From positions 1-33,733 of the forward strand of contig SVLN01000013.1 of assembly GCA_015067925.1 (NCBI GenBank): DNA of 33,733 nucleotides. The letters are read 5' to 3'. Origin of the DNA: Oscillospiraceae bacterium (GTDB lineage Bacteria; Bacillota; Clostridia; Oscillospirales; Oscillospiraceae). Positions 7,383-15,811 of this stretch are shown here, one piece after another (the first letter of the stretch is position 1; every line of letters starts with the position of its first letter). The position numbers were made by a program, and so were the translations under genes. The notes below the pieces were generated by a model that saw nothing but the letters and a program-made list of their open reading frames with translations, made no database searches and was not told the origin of the DNA.

Positions 7383-7549
7383 AAATCGAACATTTAACAA
7401 AATTAATACAGTTTTCCTCTAGCATCGTTAACATTTTTCGGATAACTTATAGGCAAGAATTGCTTTATTCTTTTCATTACTCCCTCTCTAGATTAGAAAA
7501 TCCGCAATCGGCTGGTCACCGTTTGCGGATTTTCTGTCTTTCTGACGCA
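7383..7549. other. Non-coding gap between the SOS gene and the C-glycosidase operon
   Basis: The intergenic stretch from the promoter at 7344 to the terminator at 7550 is AT-rich and holds no supportable gene. It contains a perfect 13-bp hairpin, AGAAAATCCGCAA (7495-7507) with TTGCGGATTTTCT (7523-7535) and a 15-base loop. This could act as a second terminator behind the one at 7550-7584. A half-matching SOS-like sequence CGAACATTTAAC at about 7387 is not a convincing operator. Confidence 0.5.
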
Positions 7550-7584
7550 AAAACCGCCCGATGGAACATCCATCGGGCGGTTTT
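7550..7584 (-). terminator. Terminator of the C-glycoside deglycosidase operon
   Basis: A perfect 15-bp stem (AAAACCGCCCGATGG / CCATCGGGCGGTTTT) has a 5-base loop and lies 10 bases beyond the alpha-subunit stop. A run of five T ends the stem on the minus strand. Confidence 0.9.
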
Positions 7585-7594
7585 GTTTGTTCGA

Positions 7595-8638
7595 TTATCT
7601 ACCGGTGTTGTCGTTCTTGTCGTTAATCAGGCGCTTGAGCATCTCATGATGGCGGCGGACCTGCTCGACTTCGTCGATGAGGCCTTCCAGGCCCATATCC
7701 TGCTGGCTTCTCTGGCCTTCGAACTCGGAGTGGATATAGCCGTTCCAGCCGGACTTCTTCAGGTGCTTGATGACCTCTTCGTACGGCAGGGAGCGATCCT
7801 CATACTGACCGGGCTTGCCGGGGATCTCGGTCATCTCGTAGAACTTGCCGTGCATGTGCACAAGGTACGGGATGATCTCGTACATTCTGCCCACGGGGTT
7901 GGCGTGCATGTGGAACGGACCCCATCTGCCGGCCATGATCTCGGGGTACTTCTCTCTGGCATAGGCCTCAGCGCCTTCCTGGCCCAGCTCTACGAACTTG
8001 TTGAACAGATCCTCGGCAGCATCATAGGCGGCCTCGGGAGAATAGCCGGCATTGCGCAGCTGATAACGCATGCGGATGCAGCTGGGCTTGTTCTGGAACT
8101 GGCTCATATCGGTCTGCAGGCCGTAGTGCTTGGTGCCGGTACGCTCGATAAAGGCGATCTCGGACTCAATGCTGTCGCCCATCATGTAGCCCAGGTCCAG
8201 GGAGCGGACATCACACTCGTTGGTCATGACGATGTCCAGCTCTTCGGCCAGGGGCAGGGCGATCTCCACCGCCTGCCACGGGGTGTGGTGGCTCAGGCGC
8301 ATGTTCTTGAAGCCCATGCGCTTGGCGATGCGCAGGTCATACTTGATACGCTCGGCGCACTCGGCATAGGTCATCACGTGATCGCGGAACTGCAGGGTGT
8401 CAATGAAGGTGTCCATGGTCACGGCGGTCAGACCCCAGCGGGCCATCTCGTTGTTCCACTCAAAATAGAAGCTCTCGGGCGGCATGGGGTAATCGGGAAC
8501 AGTGGTCTCGTTGATGATCTCAATGCCCGTGGCGCCGTCCAGATTGGTTGCCACTTCTCTGAGCTGGGCCTTCCAGTCCATCCAGCCAAAGAACTCATTC
8601 TGCTGATAGCTATAAAGCGAAACGCCTCTTTTAATCAT
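7595..8638 (-). CDS. C-glycoside deglycosidase alpha-like subunit (sugar-phosphate isomerase/epimerase TIM barrel)
   Basis: This 347-residue protein belongs to the xylose-isomerase-like TIM-barrel superfamily. With the beta-like partner directly upstream, the pair resembles C-glycoside deglycosidases (DfgA/DfgB or DgpB/DgpC type), which cleave the C-C bond of 3-keto C-glycosides such as oxidised puerarin or orientin. Likely metal ligands are Glu141 (TNECDV), Asp177 (LQTDMSQ), His263 or nearby (VHMHGKF) and a Glu in HSEFEG (about 305-307). These are inferred from the fold, not proven. The start follows GGAGG nine bases upstream, inside the end of the beta gene, with a 3-base gap between them, so translation is coupled. 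No oxidoreductase that would make the 3-keto substrate lies in the window. A general sugar isomerase is the alternative. Confidence 0.75.
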   Translation of the reverse strand: MIKRGVSLYSYQQNEFFGWMDWKAQLREVATNLDGATGIEIINETTVPDYPMPPESFYFEWNNEMARWGLTAVTMDTFIDTLQFRDHVMTYAECAERIKYDLRIAKRMGFKNMRLSHHTPWQAVEIALPLAEELDIVMTNECDVRSLDLGYMMGDSIESEIAFIERTGTKHYGLQTDMSQFQNKPSCIRMRYQLRNAGYSPEAAYDAAEDLFNKFVELGQEGAEAYAREKYPEIMAGRWGPFHMHANPVGRMYEIIPYLVHMHGKFYEMTEIPGKPGQYEDRSLPYEEVIKHLKKSGWNGYIHSEFEGQRSQQDMGLEGLIDEVEQVRRHHEMLKRLINDKNDNTGR

Positions 8639-8641
8639 ATC

Positions 8642-9097
8642 TTATCCCTCCTGCAGCGCAACTTCATACACACAGACGTTGTGGGTCTTGCCGCCGCCAC
8701 CGGTGCCGGGCTTGGGCGGAGAAACGATCCATGCGTCATCATTGGGGTTGTAACCGTAGCCATCCAGCGTAGCGGGCATATATTCGATCTTATGTACGCC
8801 TGCATCCAGGCCGCCTTCCTTCTTGATGTGAAGAATGGCCTCCGTCTGCAGATTCCAATGCTCGAAGGATGCCTTTGCAATTTCTGCCATGGTACGGGGT
8901 TTCTTGCCGTTGATCTCCAGGGTCTGGGCATCCTCCTCATACTCTACGCCGTCAACCTTGACATAGAAGCCGCTGCACAGAGACAGATAGATGCCGCGGT
9001 AGTTTGCCAGACGCACGGCAAACTGGAAGCCCACAACCTTTCCGTCCACCACGTCATTTTTCAGGCTGTCTGCCCGGACCAGAAAGCTGTCATACAT
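8642..9097 (-). CDS. C-glycoside deglycosidase beta-like subunit (DUF6379-type)
   Basis: This 151-residue soluble, beta-rich protein starts MYDSFLVRADSLKN, with GKVVGFQFAVRLANYRGIYL near residues 19-38, GGLDAG near 95, and a glycine-rich TGGGGKTH near the C-terminus. The pattern matches what I know as DUF6379, the beta subunit of C-glycoside deglycosidase, which packs against the alpha barrel and helps shape its active site. It is the first gene of a two-gene operon with the alpha-like subunit. AAAGGAGG precedes the ATG. A moderate sigma-A promoter lies at 9142-9170. Confidence 0.75.
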   Translation of the reverse strand: MYDSFLVRADSLKNDVVDGKVVGFQFAVRLANYRGIYLSLCSGFYVKVDGVEYEEDAQTLEINGKKPRTMAEIAKASFEHWNLQTEAILHIKKEGGLDAGVHKIEYMPATLDGYGYNPNDDAWIVSPPKPGTGGGGKTHNVCVYEVALQEG

Positions 9098-9141
9098 AAT
9101 TCGTTTCCTCCTTTGATCTTGATGGGATTTCCGATGGTACT

Positions 9142-9170
9142 ATTGTATAACAGCTTCCAGGGTTTCACAA
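9142..9170 (-). promoter_or_regulatory. Probable promoter of the C-glycoside deglycosidase operon
   Basis: On the minus strand TTGTGA (9165-9170) and TACAAT (9142-9147) have a 17-base spacer. The -35 box matches consensus in four of six positions. The strength therefore looks moderate and it may need an activator. Confidence 0.55.
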
Positions 9171-9263
9171 TGTACGATACGATTAATTTCTTATCATTTT
9201 CACACTTATTGCACAAATGATCGCTCTTATTTTATGCACTTTGAATAAAGCAAGGGACAAAAA

Positions 9264-9291
9264 AAGACGGCTTGCTTTCGCAAGCCGTCTT
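9264..9291 (-). terminator. Terminator of tRNA-Gly
   Basis: AAGACGGCTTGC / GCAAGCCGTCTT forms a perfect 12-bp stem with a TTTC loop. It is followed on the minus strand by a run of seven T and starts one base beyond the tRNA. Confidence 0.92.
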
Positions 9292-9292
9292 A

Positions 9293-9368
9293 TGGAGCGG
9301 GTGACGAGGCTCGAACTCGCTACCTCCACCTTGGCAAGGTGGCGCTCTACCGGATGAGCTACACCCGC
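9293..9368 (-). tRNA. tRNA-Gly (anticodon GCC)
   Basis: This 76-base gene includes an encoded CCA. The acceptor stem is GCGGGTG/CACCCGC, the D-arm contains AGCTCATCCGGTAGAGC, and the anticodon arm is CCACC-TTGCCAA-GGTGG, giving GCC. The T-arm has GAGTTCGAGCCTC. It reads codons GGC and GGU. Its promoter is at 9381-9408 and a terminator follows at once. Confidence 0.97.
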
Positions 9369-9380
9369 AACGCGAGAATC

Positions 9381-9408
9381 ATTATAACAGATTCTTCGCA
9401 TTTGTCAA
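9381..9408 (-). promoter_or_regulatory. Sigma-A promoter of tRNA-Gly
   Basis: On the minus strand TTGACA (9403-9408) and TATAAT (9381-9386) are both perfect boxes, with a 16-base spacer. The -35 box includes the stop codon of the upstream lipoprotein gene. Confidence 0.92.
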
Positions 9409-10559
9409 GGGCCAGGCTGAAGATTTTCTCCAAATTCTCCGGAATTCTCTTCTGCGTCTTCGCGCATATCGATTCCGCCTTCCGGCCGCAGGGTACAGGC
9501 CGGATAGTCCGAGCGCTGCCAGGTGTAGAGGTTCATGCCGGAATCCAGATCCAAAGGCAGGGTCGTCTGCCCTGATGCGATGCTGCGCATGGCATCAGTG
9601 TGGTAGTATTGTCCGTCCACGCCCACAATGTTCCAGTACCAGGGTGAATCCAGATAGCTGCCCTGCACCACCCAGCATTCCAAACCAATGGCACTGCAGA
9701 GGGTCTTCATCGCTCGGGCCGCGGCATAGGCGTCCACTTTACCTTCGCACAGGGCGGAATAGACCGGCAGATCGGAGCTCTCTTCCTCATATTCAAAGCG
9801 CTCTGCCAGATACACATACAGAAGCTCCAGCTTCTCTTTTTCCGATTCGCGGTGCTGGACATATTCCACCGCCGCGCCCACAACGGCATCCACTTCCTGC
9901 TGATACTGCAGCAGTTCCGTTTCAGAATACGGATAAGTAAAATCCATCTGCAGGATGTATTCTTCCGCCGTCGCGTTCTTGGGATAATAACTCAGCTGCA
10001 CCTGCGGACAGGCCTGCAGCAAACCGGGATTTTCCTCATAATACTCGCGCACAAAACCTTCCACGTCGTACATTTCCGTGGCGTAAATACGCAAAGCCAG
10101 CGTCGGGGCATAGCTCTTCAGCGCGTTGCTGACACGCAGTCGAATGGCATTTTCGCCGCGGGTGGCAATCAGCGCCTGCATTTCCTCCATGGTTTTGGCG
10201 TAGGTGATGTTCACGCTGATCTCATAGAACGAGACCACCTGGGTGCACTCATAGGTGATGAAGTCCACCGCGTAGGCGCCCAGCGCACTCTGCTTCGCCA
10301 CATGGTAAACAGCTTTTGGAACATCGTCCACAACTTCGCCCAGATAACCATACACGCGGATCCGGCCGAACTCCTCATGGCGGCTGCACTGCTGCAGCAG
10401 CGCGGTGACCAGACCTTCGTAGTCCGAGACGACGGTGGCATCGGCGTTTTCCTGTTCTACGTATTGCTCTTCATGAGGTTTGACCGACAAGTATTCCCGC
10501 CGGGAACAGCCGCACAGCAGCAGCGGCAGAAGCAGCAACAAAACTGCAACTCGTTTCAT
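9405..10559 (-). CDS. Lipoprotein with a degenerate transglutaminase-like domain
   Basis: The protein has 384 residues. A lipoprotein signal (MKRVAVLLLLLPLLL) ends in the lipobox LCGC with the lipidated Cys18, so the protein is anchored outside the membrane. Residues ~265-325 resemble a transglutaminase-like core: YSALCEGKVDAYAAARAMK, then GLECWVVQG, then WYWNIVGVDGQYYHTD. The usual catalytic cysteine before DAYA is replaced by valine and the usual histidine before W-N by tyrosine; only the aspartate-like position remains. It probably binds peptide or cell wall, or acts as a scaffold, rather than catalysing. It is the last gene of the parE-parC-yitT operon, 15 bases after yitT, with GGAGG four bases before ATG. 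Confidence 0.82.
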   Translation of the reverse strand: MKRVAVLLLLLPLLLCGCSRREYLSVKPHEEQYVEQENADATVVSDYEGLVTALLQQCSRHEEFGRIRVYGYLGEVVDDVPKAVYHVAKQSALGAYAVDFITYECTQVVSFYEISVNITYAKTMEEMQALIATRGENAIRLRVSNALKSYAPTLALRIYATEMYDVEGFVREYYEENPGLLQACPQVQLSYYPKNATAEEYILQMDFTYPYSETELLQYQQEVDAVVGAAVEYVQHRESEKEKLELLYVYLAERFEYEEESSDLPVYSALCEGKVDAYAAARAMKTLCSAIGLECWVVQGSYLDSPWYWNIVGVDGQYYHTDAMRSIASGQTTLPLDLDSGMNLYTWQRSDYPACTLRPEGGIDMREDAEENSGEFGENLQPGP

Positions 10560-10574
10560 AGGACCTCCGATCCC

Positions 10575-11444
10575 TTACAGCGCATCCTTGGAATAGCGCG
10601 AGAAGCCTTCGCCCTGTACCTGGTGGGCATCCTGCACGATGATAAAGGCCTTCGGATCGATTTCCGACACCGCGCGCTTGAGCTCCGCCAGCTGTTTTTT
10701 CTTAAAGGCAACCAGAATGACCATCTTATCCTGATGGGTATAGGAGCCCTCGCCCCGCAGCAGCGTGGCGCCACGATCCATTTGTTTGCCAATCATTTCG
10801 GCAATTTCCTTATATCGATCGGAAATAATCAGGGCAACCTTGGAATAGTCAAAGCCATAGACCACAGCATCCAGGGTAATGGAACTGACATACAGCGTAA
10901 CAATACAGTAGAGCACCTTGTTCAGATCCTGGAATACAATGCCTGTCAGGGTGACAACCAGCAAATCCAGGCCCAGCATAACCTTACCCATAGAGAAATT
11001 CTGCAGGCGGCTCTTGGCCAGGCGGGCGATGATATCCGTACCGCCGGTAGAAGCGCCCCGGGAGAACACCGTGCCCAGGCCCACACCGGCCAGGGCGCCG
11101 CCGTACAGGCAGGCCAGAAGGGGTTCTCCGGTGACTTCCGGCAGAATGGGCGCTAAGAGGTCAATGGCCGTATTGCAGCTGAGCATACCGATCAGCGAGC
11201 CGATGAAGAACTTGCGGCCCAAGCGTTTCCAACCCAGCAAAAACAGCGGTACGTTACACAAAATCGTCAATGAACCCACCGTTCCGAAATCGGTCAGCTT
11301 CACCACAACCATCATAAGGCCCGTCAGGCCGCCGGCGTTGATTTGGTTCGGCTCCATGAAGAGGTTAAAACTGACGGCGTAAAGCACCGCACCGGCGGCG
11401 ACCAGAAGCATATCCAGGCAATTGCGCAGGAAGTTCTTTTTCAT
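10575..11444 (-). CDS. YitT-family membrane protein
   Basis: This 289-residue integral membrane protein of the YitT/DUF161 family has a C-terminal DUF2179 domain. Five or six hydrophobic segments fill residues ~8-195, with typical family signatures FNLFMEPNQINAGGLTGL near the N-terminus and FSRGASTGGTDIIARL near residue 130. The cytosolic C-terminal part (about 205-289) includes MDRGATLLRGEGSYT. The role of this family is not well established. The start has GGAGAG upstream. It lies 19 bases after parC and 15 before the lipoprotein, so it is probably expressed with the topoisomerase genes. Confidence 0.93.
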   Translation of the reverse strand: MKKNFLRNCLDMLLVAAGAVLYAVSFNLFMEPNQINAGGLTGLMMVVVKLTDFGTVGSLTILCNVPLFLLGWKRLGRKFFIGSLIGMLSCNTAIDLLAPILPEVTGEPLLACLYGGALAGVGLGTVFSRGASTGGTDIIARLAKSRLQNFSMGKVMLGLDLLVVTLTGIVFQDLNKVLYCIVTLYVSSITLDAVVYGFDYSKVALIISDRYKEIAEMIGKQMDRGATLLRGEGSYTHQDKMVILVAFKKKQLAELKRAVSEIDPKAFIIVQDAHQVQGEGFSRYSKDAL

Positions 11445-11463
11445 TTTTCACACTCTCCGATGT

Positions 11464-13707
11464 TTAGATTTCCAGCGTCATCTGTTCCGCGCCGGCGTCC
11501 TCCGCCCGCAGCAGGGCACCTGCCGCCGGCAGGGAGCGGGCGCGATAGCGGGCATGATTCTGGATGCCGCTGCCGTCGAGCAGCTGGGCGCGATCGAGGA
11601 CGTACTTTTTCTTTAGCGTCATCACCGCCACGCCCTGGGTAGAGCGGGTGCTCTTGGGCGCCAGCTGGGCGGTGGAGAAAATCAGCGCGCGGCCTTCGGT
11701 GGAGTGCAGCACGATCTGGCACTCTTCCTTGATCAGAAGCACTGCCTTCAAAGGACTCTTGTCCGAGTAGGCGCCGGTGAGTTTCTTGCGGTTGGTCTTG
11801 GTCTCGTAGGCAGAAAGCTCCACGCGCGCCACCTTGCCGTTTTCGAACACGAACAGCAAAGAGCCCGTCTGGTAGTCGCCGGGCAGCACCGCGGCGAAGA
11901 AGCTCTCGCCCTCTTCCATGCCCAGTTTGCCGGGCAAATATTCGCCCAGGGCGCTGGCCTTGGTGTCGTCGAACTCGGAAAGGCGGGTCTTATAGACCTG
12001 ACACTTGTCTGAGAACACCAGCAACTCGGCCGCACTGTTGGTCTCCCAGCTGGCCATGAGGCTGTCGCCCTCTTTGAACTTCTGCTCCGAGCTCATGCGC
12101 AGCGACTGGGGCGTGATCTTCTTGAAGTAGCCTTCCCTGGAAACAAAGGCGGTAACCGGATAAGTGGGCTCATCCTCTTCTTCGATCTCCGGCAGGGCAT
12201 TGTCGTAGACAATACCCGTCCTGCGGTCGGTACCGAAGCGGTTTGCTACCTCTTTGAGTTCTTTGGTGATGATCTTGCGGATCCGGGCACTGCTCTTGAG
12301 CGTGGCTTCCAGATCTTCGATCTCCTTCTCCAACTCTTCGGTCTCTGCCGTGCGCTTGAGAATGTATTCACGGTTGATGTTGCGCAGCTTGATTTCCGCC
12401 ACATACTCTGCCTGGATCTTGTCGATGCCAAAGCCGATCATCAAATTGGGGATGACCTCGCTTTCCAGCTCGGTCTCGCGGATGATGGCGATGGCCTTGT
12501 CGATATCCAGAAGGATCCGGCCCAGACCCTGCAGCAGATGCAGCTTTTCTTTTTTCTTGCTCAAGTGGAAATACACGCGGCGGCGCACACATTCCATACG
12601 CCAGGCTGTCCACTCCTCCAGGATCTCCCGCACGCCCAGCACGCGGGGCTGGCCGGCAATGAGGATATTGAAGTTACAGCCAAAGGAATCCTGCAGGGGC
12701 GTTGCCTTGAAGAGCTTCTGCATCAGTTTCTCCGGATCCACGCCGCGCTTGAGGTCGATGGCCAGCTTCAGACCGGACAGGTCGGTCTCGTCGCGCATAT
12801 CGGCGATTTCACGGATTTTACCGGCCTTGATGAGCTCGGCTACCTTATCAATAATGGCCTCAGTGGTGGTGGTATAAGGAATCTCATAAACCTCAATGAG
12901 GTTGCCTTCCTTCACATAGCGCCAGCGGGCGCGGATACGGAAGGTGCCACGGCCTGTCTGGTAGATGGAGAGCATCTCCGCCGGGTCATAGATGATCTCA
13001 CCGCCGGTGGGGAAATCCGGCGCCGGCAGGGTGTCGAGAAGGTTCACATTCTCGTCGTTCATGCAGGCAATGGCCGTTTCACAGACCTCCCGCAGGTTGA
13101 AGCCGCAGATGTTGCTGGCCATGCCGACGGCAATGCCCGTGTTGGCGGAAACCAGCACGTTGGGGTATGTGGTGGGCAGCAAAGTCGGCTCTTTTTTTGT
13201 GTTGTCGTAGTTATCCACAAAGTCGACGGTATCGGCGTCGATGTCGCGGAAGAGCTCGCCGCAGATGGCGTCCAGCTTGGCCTCGGTGTAACGGGAGGCG
13301 GCGTAGGCCATGTCGCGGGAGTAAACCTTGCCGAAGTTGCCCTTGGAATCCACGAAAGGATGCAGCAGAGCCTCATTGCCCCGGGCAAGACGGACCATGG
13401 TCTCGTAAATGGCTGCGTCACCGTGGGGATTTAATTGCATGGTCTGGCCCACGATGTTGGCAGACTTGGTGCGGCCGCCGGTGAGCAGGCCCATCTTGTA
13501 CATGGTATAAAGGAGCTTGCGGTGGGACGGCTTGAAGCCGTCGATCTCCGGAATGGCACGGGACACGATGACCGACATGGCATAGGGCATGTAGTTGGTC
13601 TCCAGGGTTTCGGAGATGGGCTGCTCCAGGATCTCCGCCCGCAGGCCCTGCACGTTCGGATCGATCTCGCGCTTGATCTTTACTTCTTTGGTTTTCTTCT
13701 TCGCCAC
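11464..13707 (-). CDS. parC: Type II topoisomerase subunit A (ParC/GyrA family)
   Basis: This 747-residue DNA-cleaving subunit pairs with the B subunit upstream to pass one duplex through another. The N-terminal breakage-reunion domain has the active-site tyrosine at residue 140 (AYAASRYTEAKL). The quinolone region reads NPHGDAAIYETM (93-104), with alanine at the position of E. coli GyrA Ser83/ParC Ser80 and glutamate at Asp87/Glu84. The C-terminal domain is short of a full GyrA pinwheel and lacks a clear QRRGGKG box, which favours a topoisomerase IV-like role over gyrase. The start is GTG at 13707 behind GAGGTGA, 12 bases after the parE stop. The pair may equally be a second, divergent topoisomerase; the housekeeping gyrAB is not in the window. 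Confidence 0.88.
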   Translation of the reverse strand: MAKKKTKEVKIKREIDPNVQGLRAEILEQPISETLETNYMPYAMSVIVSRAIPEIDGFKPSHRKLLYTMYKMGLLTGGRTKSANIVGQTMQLNPHGDAAIYETMVRLARGNEALLHPFVDSKGNFGKVYSRDMAYAASRYTEAKLDAICGELFRDIDADTVDFVDNYDNTKKEPTLLPTTYPNVLVSANTGIAVGMASNICGFNLREVCETAIACMNDENVNLLDTLPAPDFPTGGEIIYDPAEMLSIYQTGRGTFRIRARWRYVKEGNLIEVYEIPYTTTTEAIIDKVAELIKAGKIREIADMRDETDLSGLKLAIDLKRGVDPEKLMQKLFKATPLQDSFGCNFNILIAGQPRVLGVREILEEWTAWRMECVRRRVYFHLSKKKEKLHLLQGLGRILLDIDKAIAIIRETELESEVIPNLMIGFGIDKIQAEYVAEIKLRNINREYILKRTAETEELEKEIEDLEATLKSSARIRKIITKELKEVANRFGTDRRTGIVYDNALPEIEEEDEPTYPVTAFVSREGYFKKITPQSLRMSSEQKFKEGDSLMASWETNSAAELLVFSDKCQVYKTRLSEFDDTKASALGEYLPGKLGMEEGESFFAAVLPGDYQTGSLLFVFENGKVARVELSAYETKTNRKKLTGAYSDKSPLKAVLLIKEECQIVLHSTEGRALIFSTAQLAPKSTRSTQGVAVMTLKKKYVLDRAQLLDGSGIQNHARYRARSLPAAGALLRAEDAGAEQMTLEI

Positions 13708-13719
13708 TTATCTCACCTC

Positions 13720-15705
13720 TTAGGACACGTCGGCCATGTCCAGATACTTGTAGCCATTTTCGGCAATGTGATCCTTGCGGCCCGCCAGGTTATCGCCCAG
13801 CAGCAGATCAAAATACATGGCCGTGCGCTCGGCGTCCTCAGGCATAACCTTGATGAGTCTGCGGGTCTCGGGGTTCATGGTGGTGGCCCACATCATCTCC
13901 GGCTCGTTCTCACCCAGGCCCTTGGAGCGGGAAACCTGATAGCGCTTGCCCTCCAGCTCCTTGAGGATCTGGTTCTTCTCCGCGTCGGAGTAGGCAAAGT
14001 AGGTCTTTTCCTTGCAGGTGATCTCAAACAAGGGAGATTCTGCAATATACACATAGCCCTCCTTGATGAGGGTCGGCGTCAGACGGTAGAGCATGGTCAG
14101 AATCAGGGTGCGGATCTGGAAGCCGTCCACGTCGGCGTCTGTGCAGATGACGATCTTGTTCCAGCGCAGGTTCTCCAGATTGAAGGTGGACAGATCCCTG
14201 GCCTTCTTGCCACCGGTGATCTCCACACCGCAGCCAAGCACCTTGATGAGGTCCGTGATGATGTCGGACTTGAAGATGCGCTCATAGTCCGCCTTCAGGC
14301 AGTTGAGAATCTTGCCGCGCACAGGCATGATGCCCTGGAATTCCGCGTCTCTGCCCTGCTTGACCGAGCCTAATGCGCTGTCGCCCTCGACGATGTAGAT
14401 CTCCCGGCGGGAGACATCCTTGCTGCGGCAGTCGACAAACTTCTGCACGCGGTTGGCAATGTCGATGGAGGCCGTCATGGTCTTTTTGGTGTTGATGCGG
14501 GCGCGCTCGGCGGTCTCGCGGCTGCGCTTGTTGATGAGCACCTGCTCGGCAATGCGGTCGGCCTCGGCCTTGTTCTCAATAAAATAGATCTGCAGGCGGG
14601 AGCGGAAGAACTCCGTCATGGCCTCCTGCACAAATTTGTTGGTGATGGCCTTCTTGGTCTGATTCTCGTAGGAGGTCTGGGTGGAGAAGCAGTTGGTCAC
14701 CAGCACCAGGCAATCCGATACGTCCTGGAAGGTGATTTTCGTCTCAGACTTGTTGTATTTGTTGTTGGCCTTCAGGTATGCGTCGATGGCTGAGACAAAG
14801 GCAGAGCGGGCCGCCTTCTCCGGGGCGCCGCCATGTTCCAGCCAGGAGGAGTTGTGGTAATACTCGATCTGGTTGACCTGGTTGGAGAAGCACACAGAAG
14901 CGGTGATCTTCACCTTATATTCCGGCTTGTCCTCACGGTCGCGGCCCTGGCGCTCAGCCTCCCAGTACTGGGGCATGGTGATGGCTCCCACCTGGGTCAA
15001 TTCGCCCACATAGTCCAGGATGCCCTTTTCGTACAGGAAATCCGTAGTCTCAAACTTGCCCGCACTCTTCTCGTTGCGGAAGCGGAAGGTCACACCGGCG
15101 TTGACTACAGCCTGGCGCTTCAGGGTGTCGATAAAGTATTCTTCCGGCACATTGATATCGGTAAAGACGTTCAAGTCCGGCTTCCAGCGGAACAGCGAGC
15201 CGCTCTTCTTGCGCTCGGCAGGCTCTGCCTTCAGGCCGCCCACGTTCTCGCCCTGTTCAAAATGCAGGCTGTACTTCTTGCCGTCACGATGGATGATGGC
15301 ATCGAAATACTCTGAGGCGTACTGGGTGGCGCAGGCGCCCAGGCCGTTCAGGCCCAGGGAGTAGGTGTAGTCGCCGCCGGCGTTGTTGTCGTACTTGCCG
15401 CCGGCATAGAGCTCGCAGAATACCAGCTCCCAGTTATAGCGGCCTTCCTTCTCGTTCCAGTCCACGGGGCAGCCGCGGCCGAAGTCCTCCACCTCCACCG
15501 AGTGGTCAGCATAGCGGGTGACGGTGATCACATTGCCATGGCCTTCACGGGCTTCGTCGATGGCGTTGGAAAGAATTTCAAATACAGCGTGCTGGCAACC
15601 CTCCAGGCCGTCGGAGCCAAAGATGACCGCCGGGCGCTTGCGCACGCGGTCGGCGCCCTTCAAGGACGAAATACTGTCGTTACCGTAGGAATTGTTCTTG
15701 CTCAT
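13720..15705 (-). CDS. parE: Type II topoisomerase subunit B (ParE/GyrB family)
   Basis: This is the 661-residue ATPase subunit of the topoisomerase. The GHKL ATP-binding domain shows EILSNAIDEA (about residues 44-53), EVEDFGRGCP and a glycine-rich lid LGLNGLGACA. The QTK loop is present (ENQTKKA). The TOPRIM domain has EGDSA (about 440) and TDADVDG (about 522), which bind the catalytic magnesium. The C-terminal SKGLGE motif is also present. I place the start at 15705 because GAGGG lies five bases upstream; an ATG four codons earlier falls on the ribosome site itself. It begins a four-gene operon from a sigma-A promoter at 15762-15790. Confidence 0.9.
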   Translation of the reverse strand: MSKNNSYGNDSISSLKGADRVRKRPAVIFGSDGLEGCQHAVFEILSNAIDEAREGHGNVITVTRYADHSVEVEDFGRGCPVDWNEKEGRYNWELVFCELYAGGKYDNNAGGDYTYSLGLNGLGACATQYASEYFDAIIHRDGKKYSLHFEQGENVGGLKAEPAERKKSGSLFRWKPDLNVFTDINVPEEYFIDTLKRQAVVNAGVTFRFRNEKSAGKFETTDFLYEKGILDYVGELTQVGAITMPQYWEAERQGRDREDKPEYKVKITASVCFSNQVNQIEYYHNSSWLEHGGAPEKAARSAFVSAIDAYLKANNKYNKSETKITFQDVSDCLVLVTNCFSTQTSYENQTKKAITNKFVQEAMTEFFRSRLQIYFIENKAEADRIAEQVLINKRSRETAERARINTKKTMTASIDIANRVQKFVDCRSKDVSRREIYIVEGDSALGSVKQGRDAEFQGIMPVRGKILNCLKADYERIFKSDIITDLIKVLGCGVEITGGKKARDLSTFNLENLRWNKIVICTDADVDGFQIRTLILTMLYRLTPTLIKEGYVYIAESPLFEITCKEKTYFAYSDAEKNQILKELEGKRYQVSRSKGLGENEPEMMWATTMNPETRRLIKVMPEDAERTAMYFDLLLGDNLAGRKDHIAENGYKYLDMADVS

Positions 15706-15761
15706 GTTATCCCTCATTCATTTGGGCCTGCATATGGGCAGACCATACCAATCTAGCATAC

Positions 15762-15790
15762 ATTATCCCATAAATTGGGCCTTTTGTCAA
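15762..15790 (-). promoter_or_regulatory. Sigma-A promoter of the parE-parC operon
   Basis: On the minus strand TTGACA (15785-15790) and GATAAT (15762-15767) have a 17-base spacer. The spacer contains CCCAATTTATGGG, a small palindrome that could bind a regulator. Confidence 0.8.
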
Positions 15791-15811
15791 TCTTACCACA
15801 ACCAATAGTAT

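Noticed and set aside
7387..7398. Second SOS box CGAACATTTAAC
   Set aside because: The right half-site departs from GTTC and no gene start is placed to use it.
7460..9220. A 586-codon open frame on the plus strand
   Set aside because: It is antisense to the C-glycoside deglycosidase pair, which have ribosome sites, family similarity and correct coupling.
13435..14373. A 312-codon plus-strand frame opposite parC and parE
   Set aside because: It spans the junction of two well-supported genes on the other strand and shows no domain.
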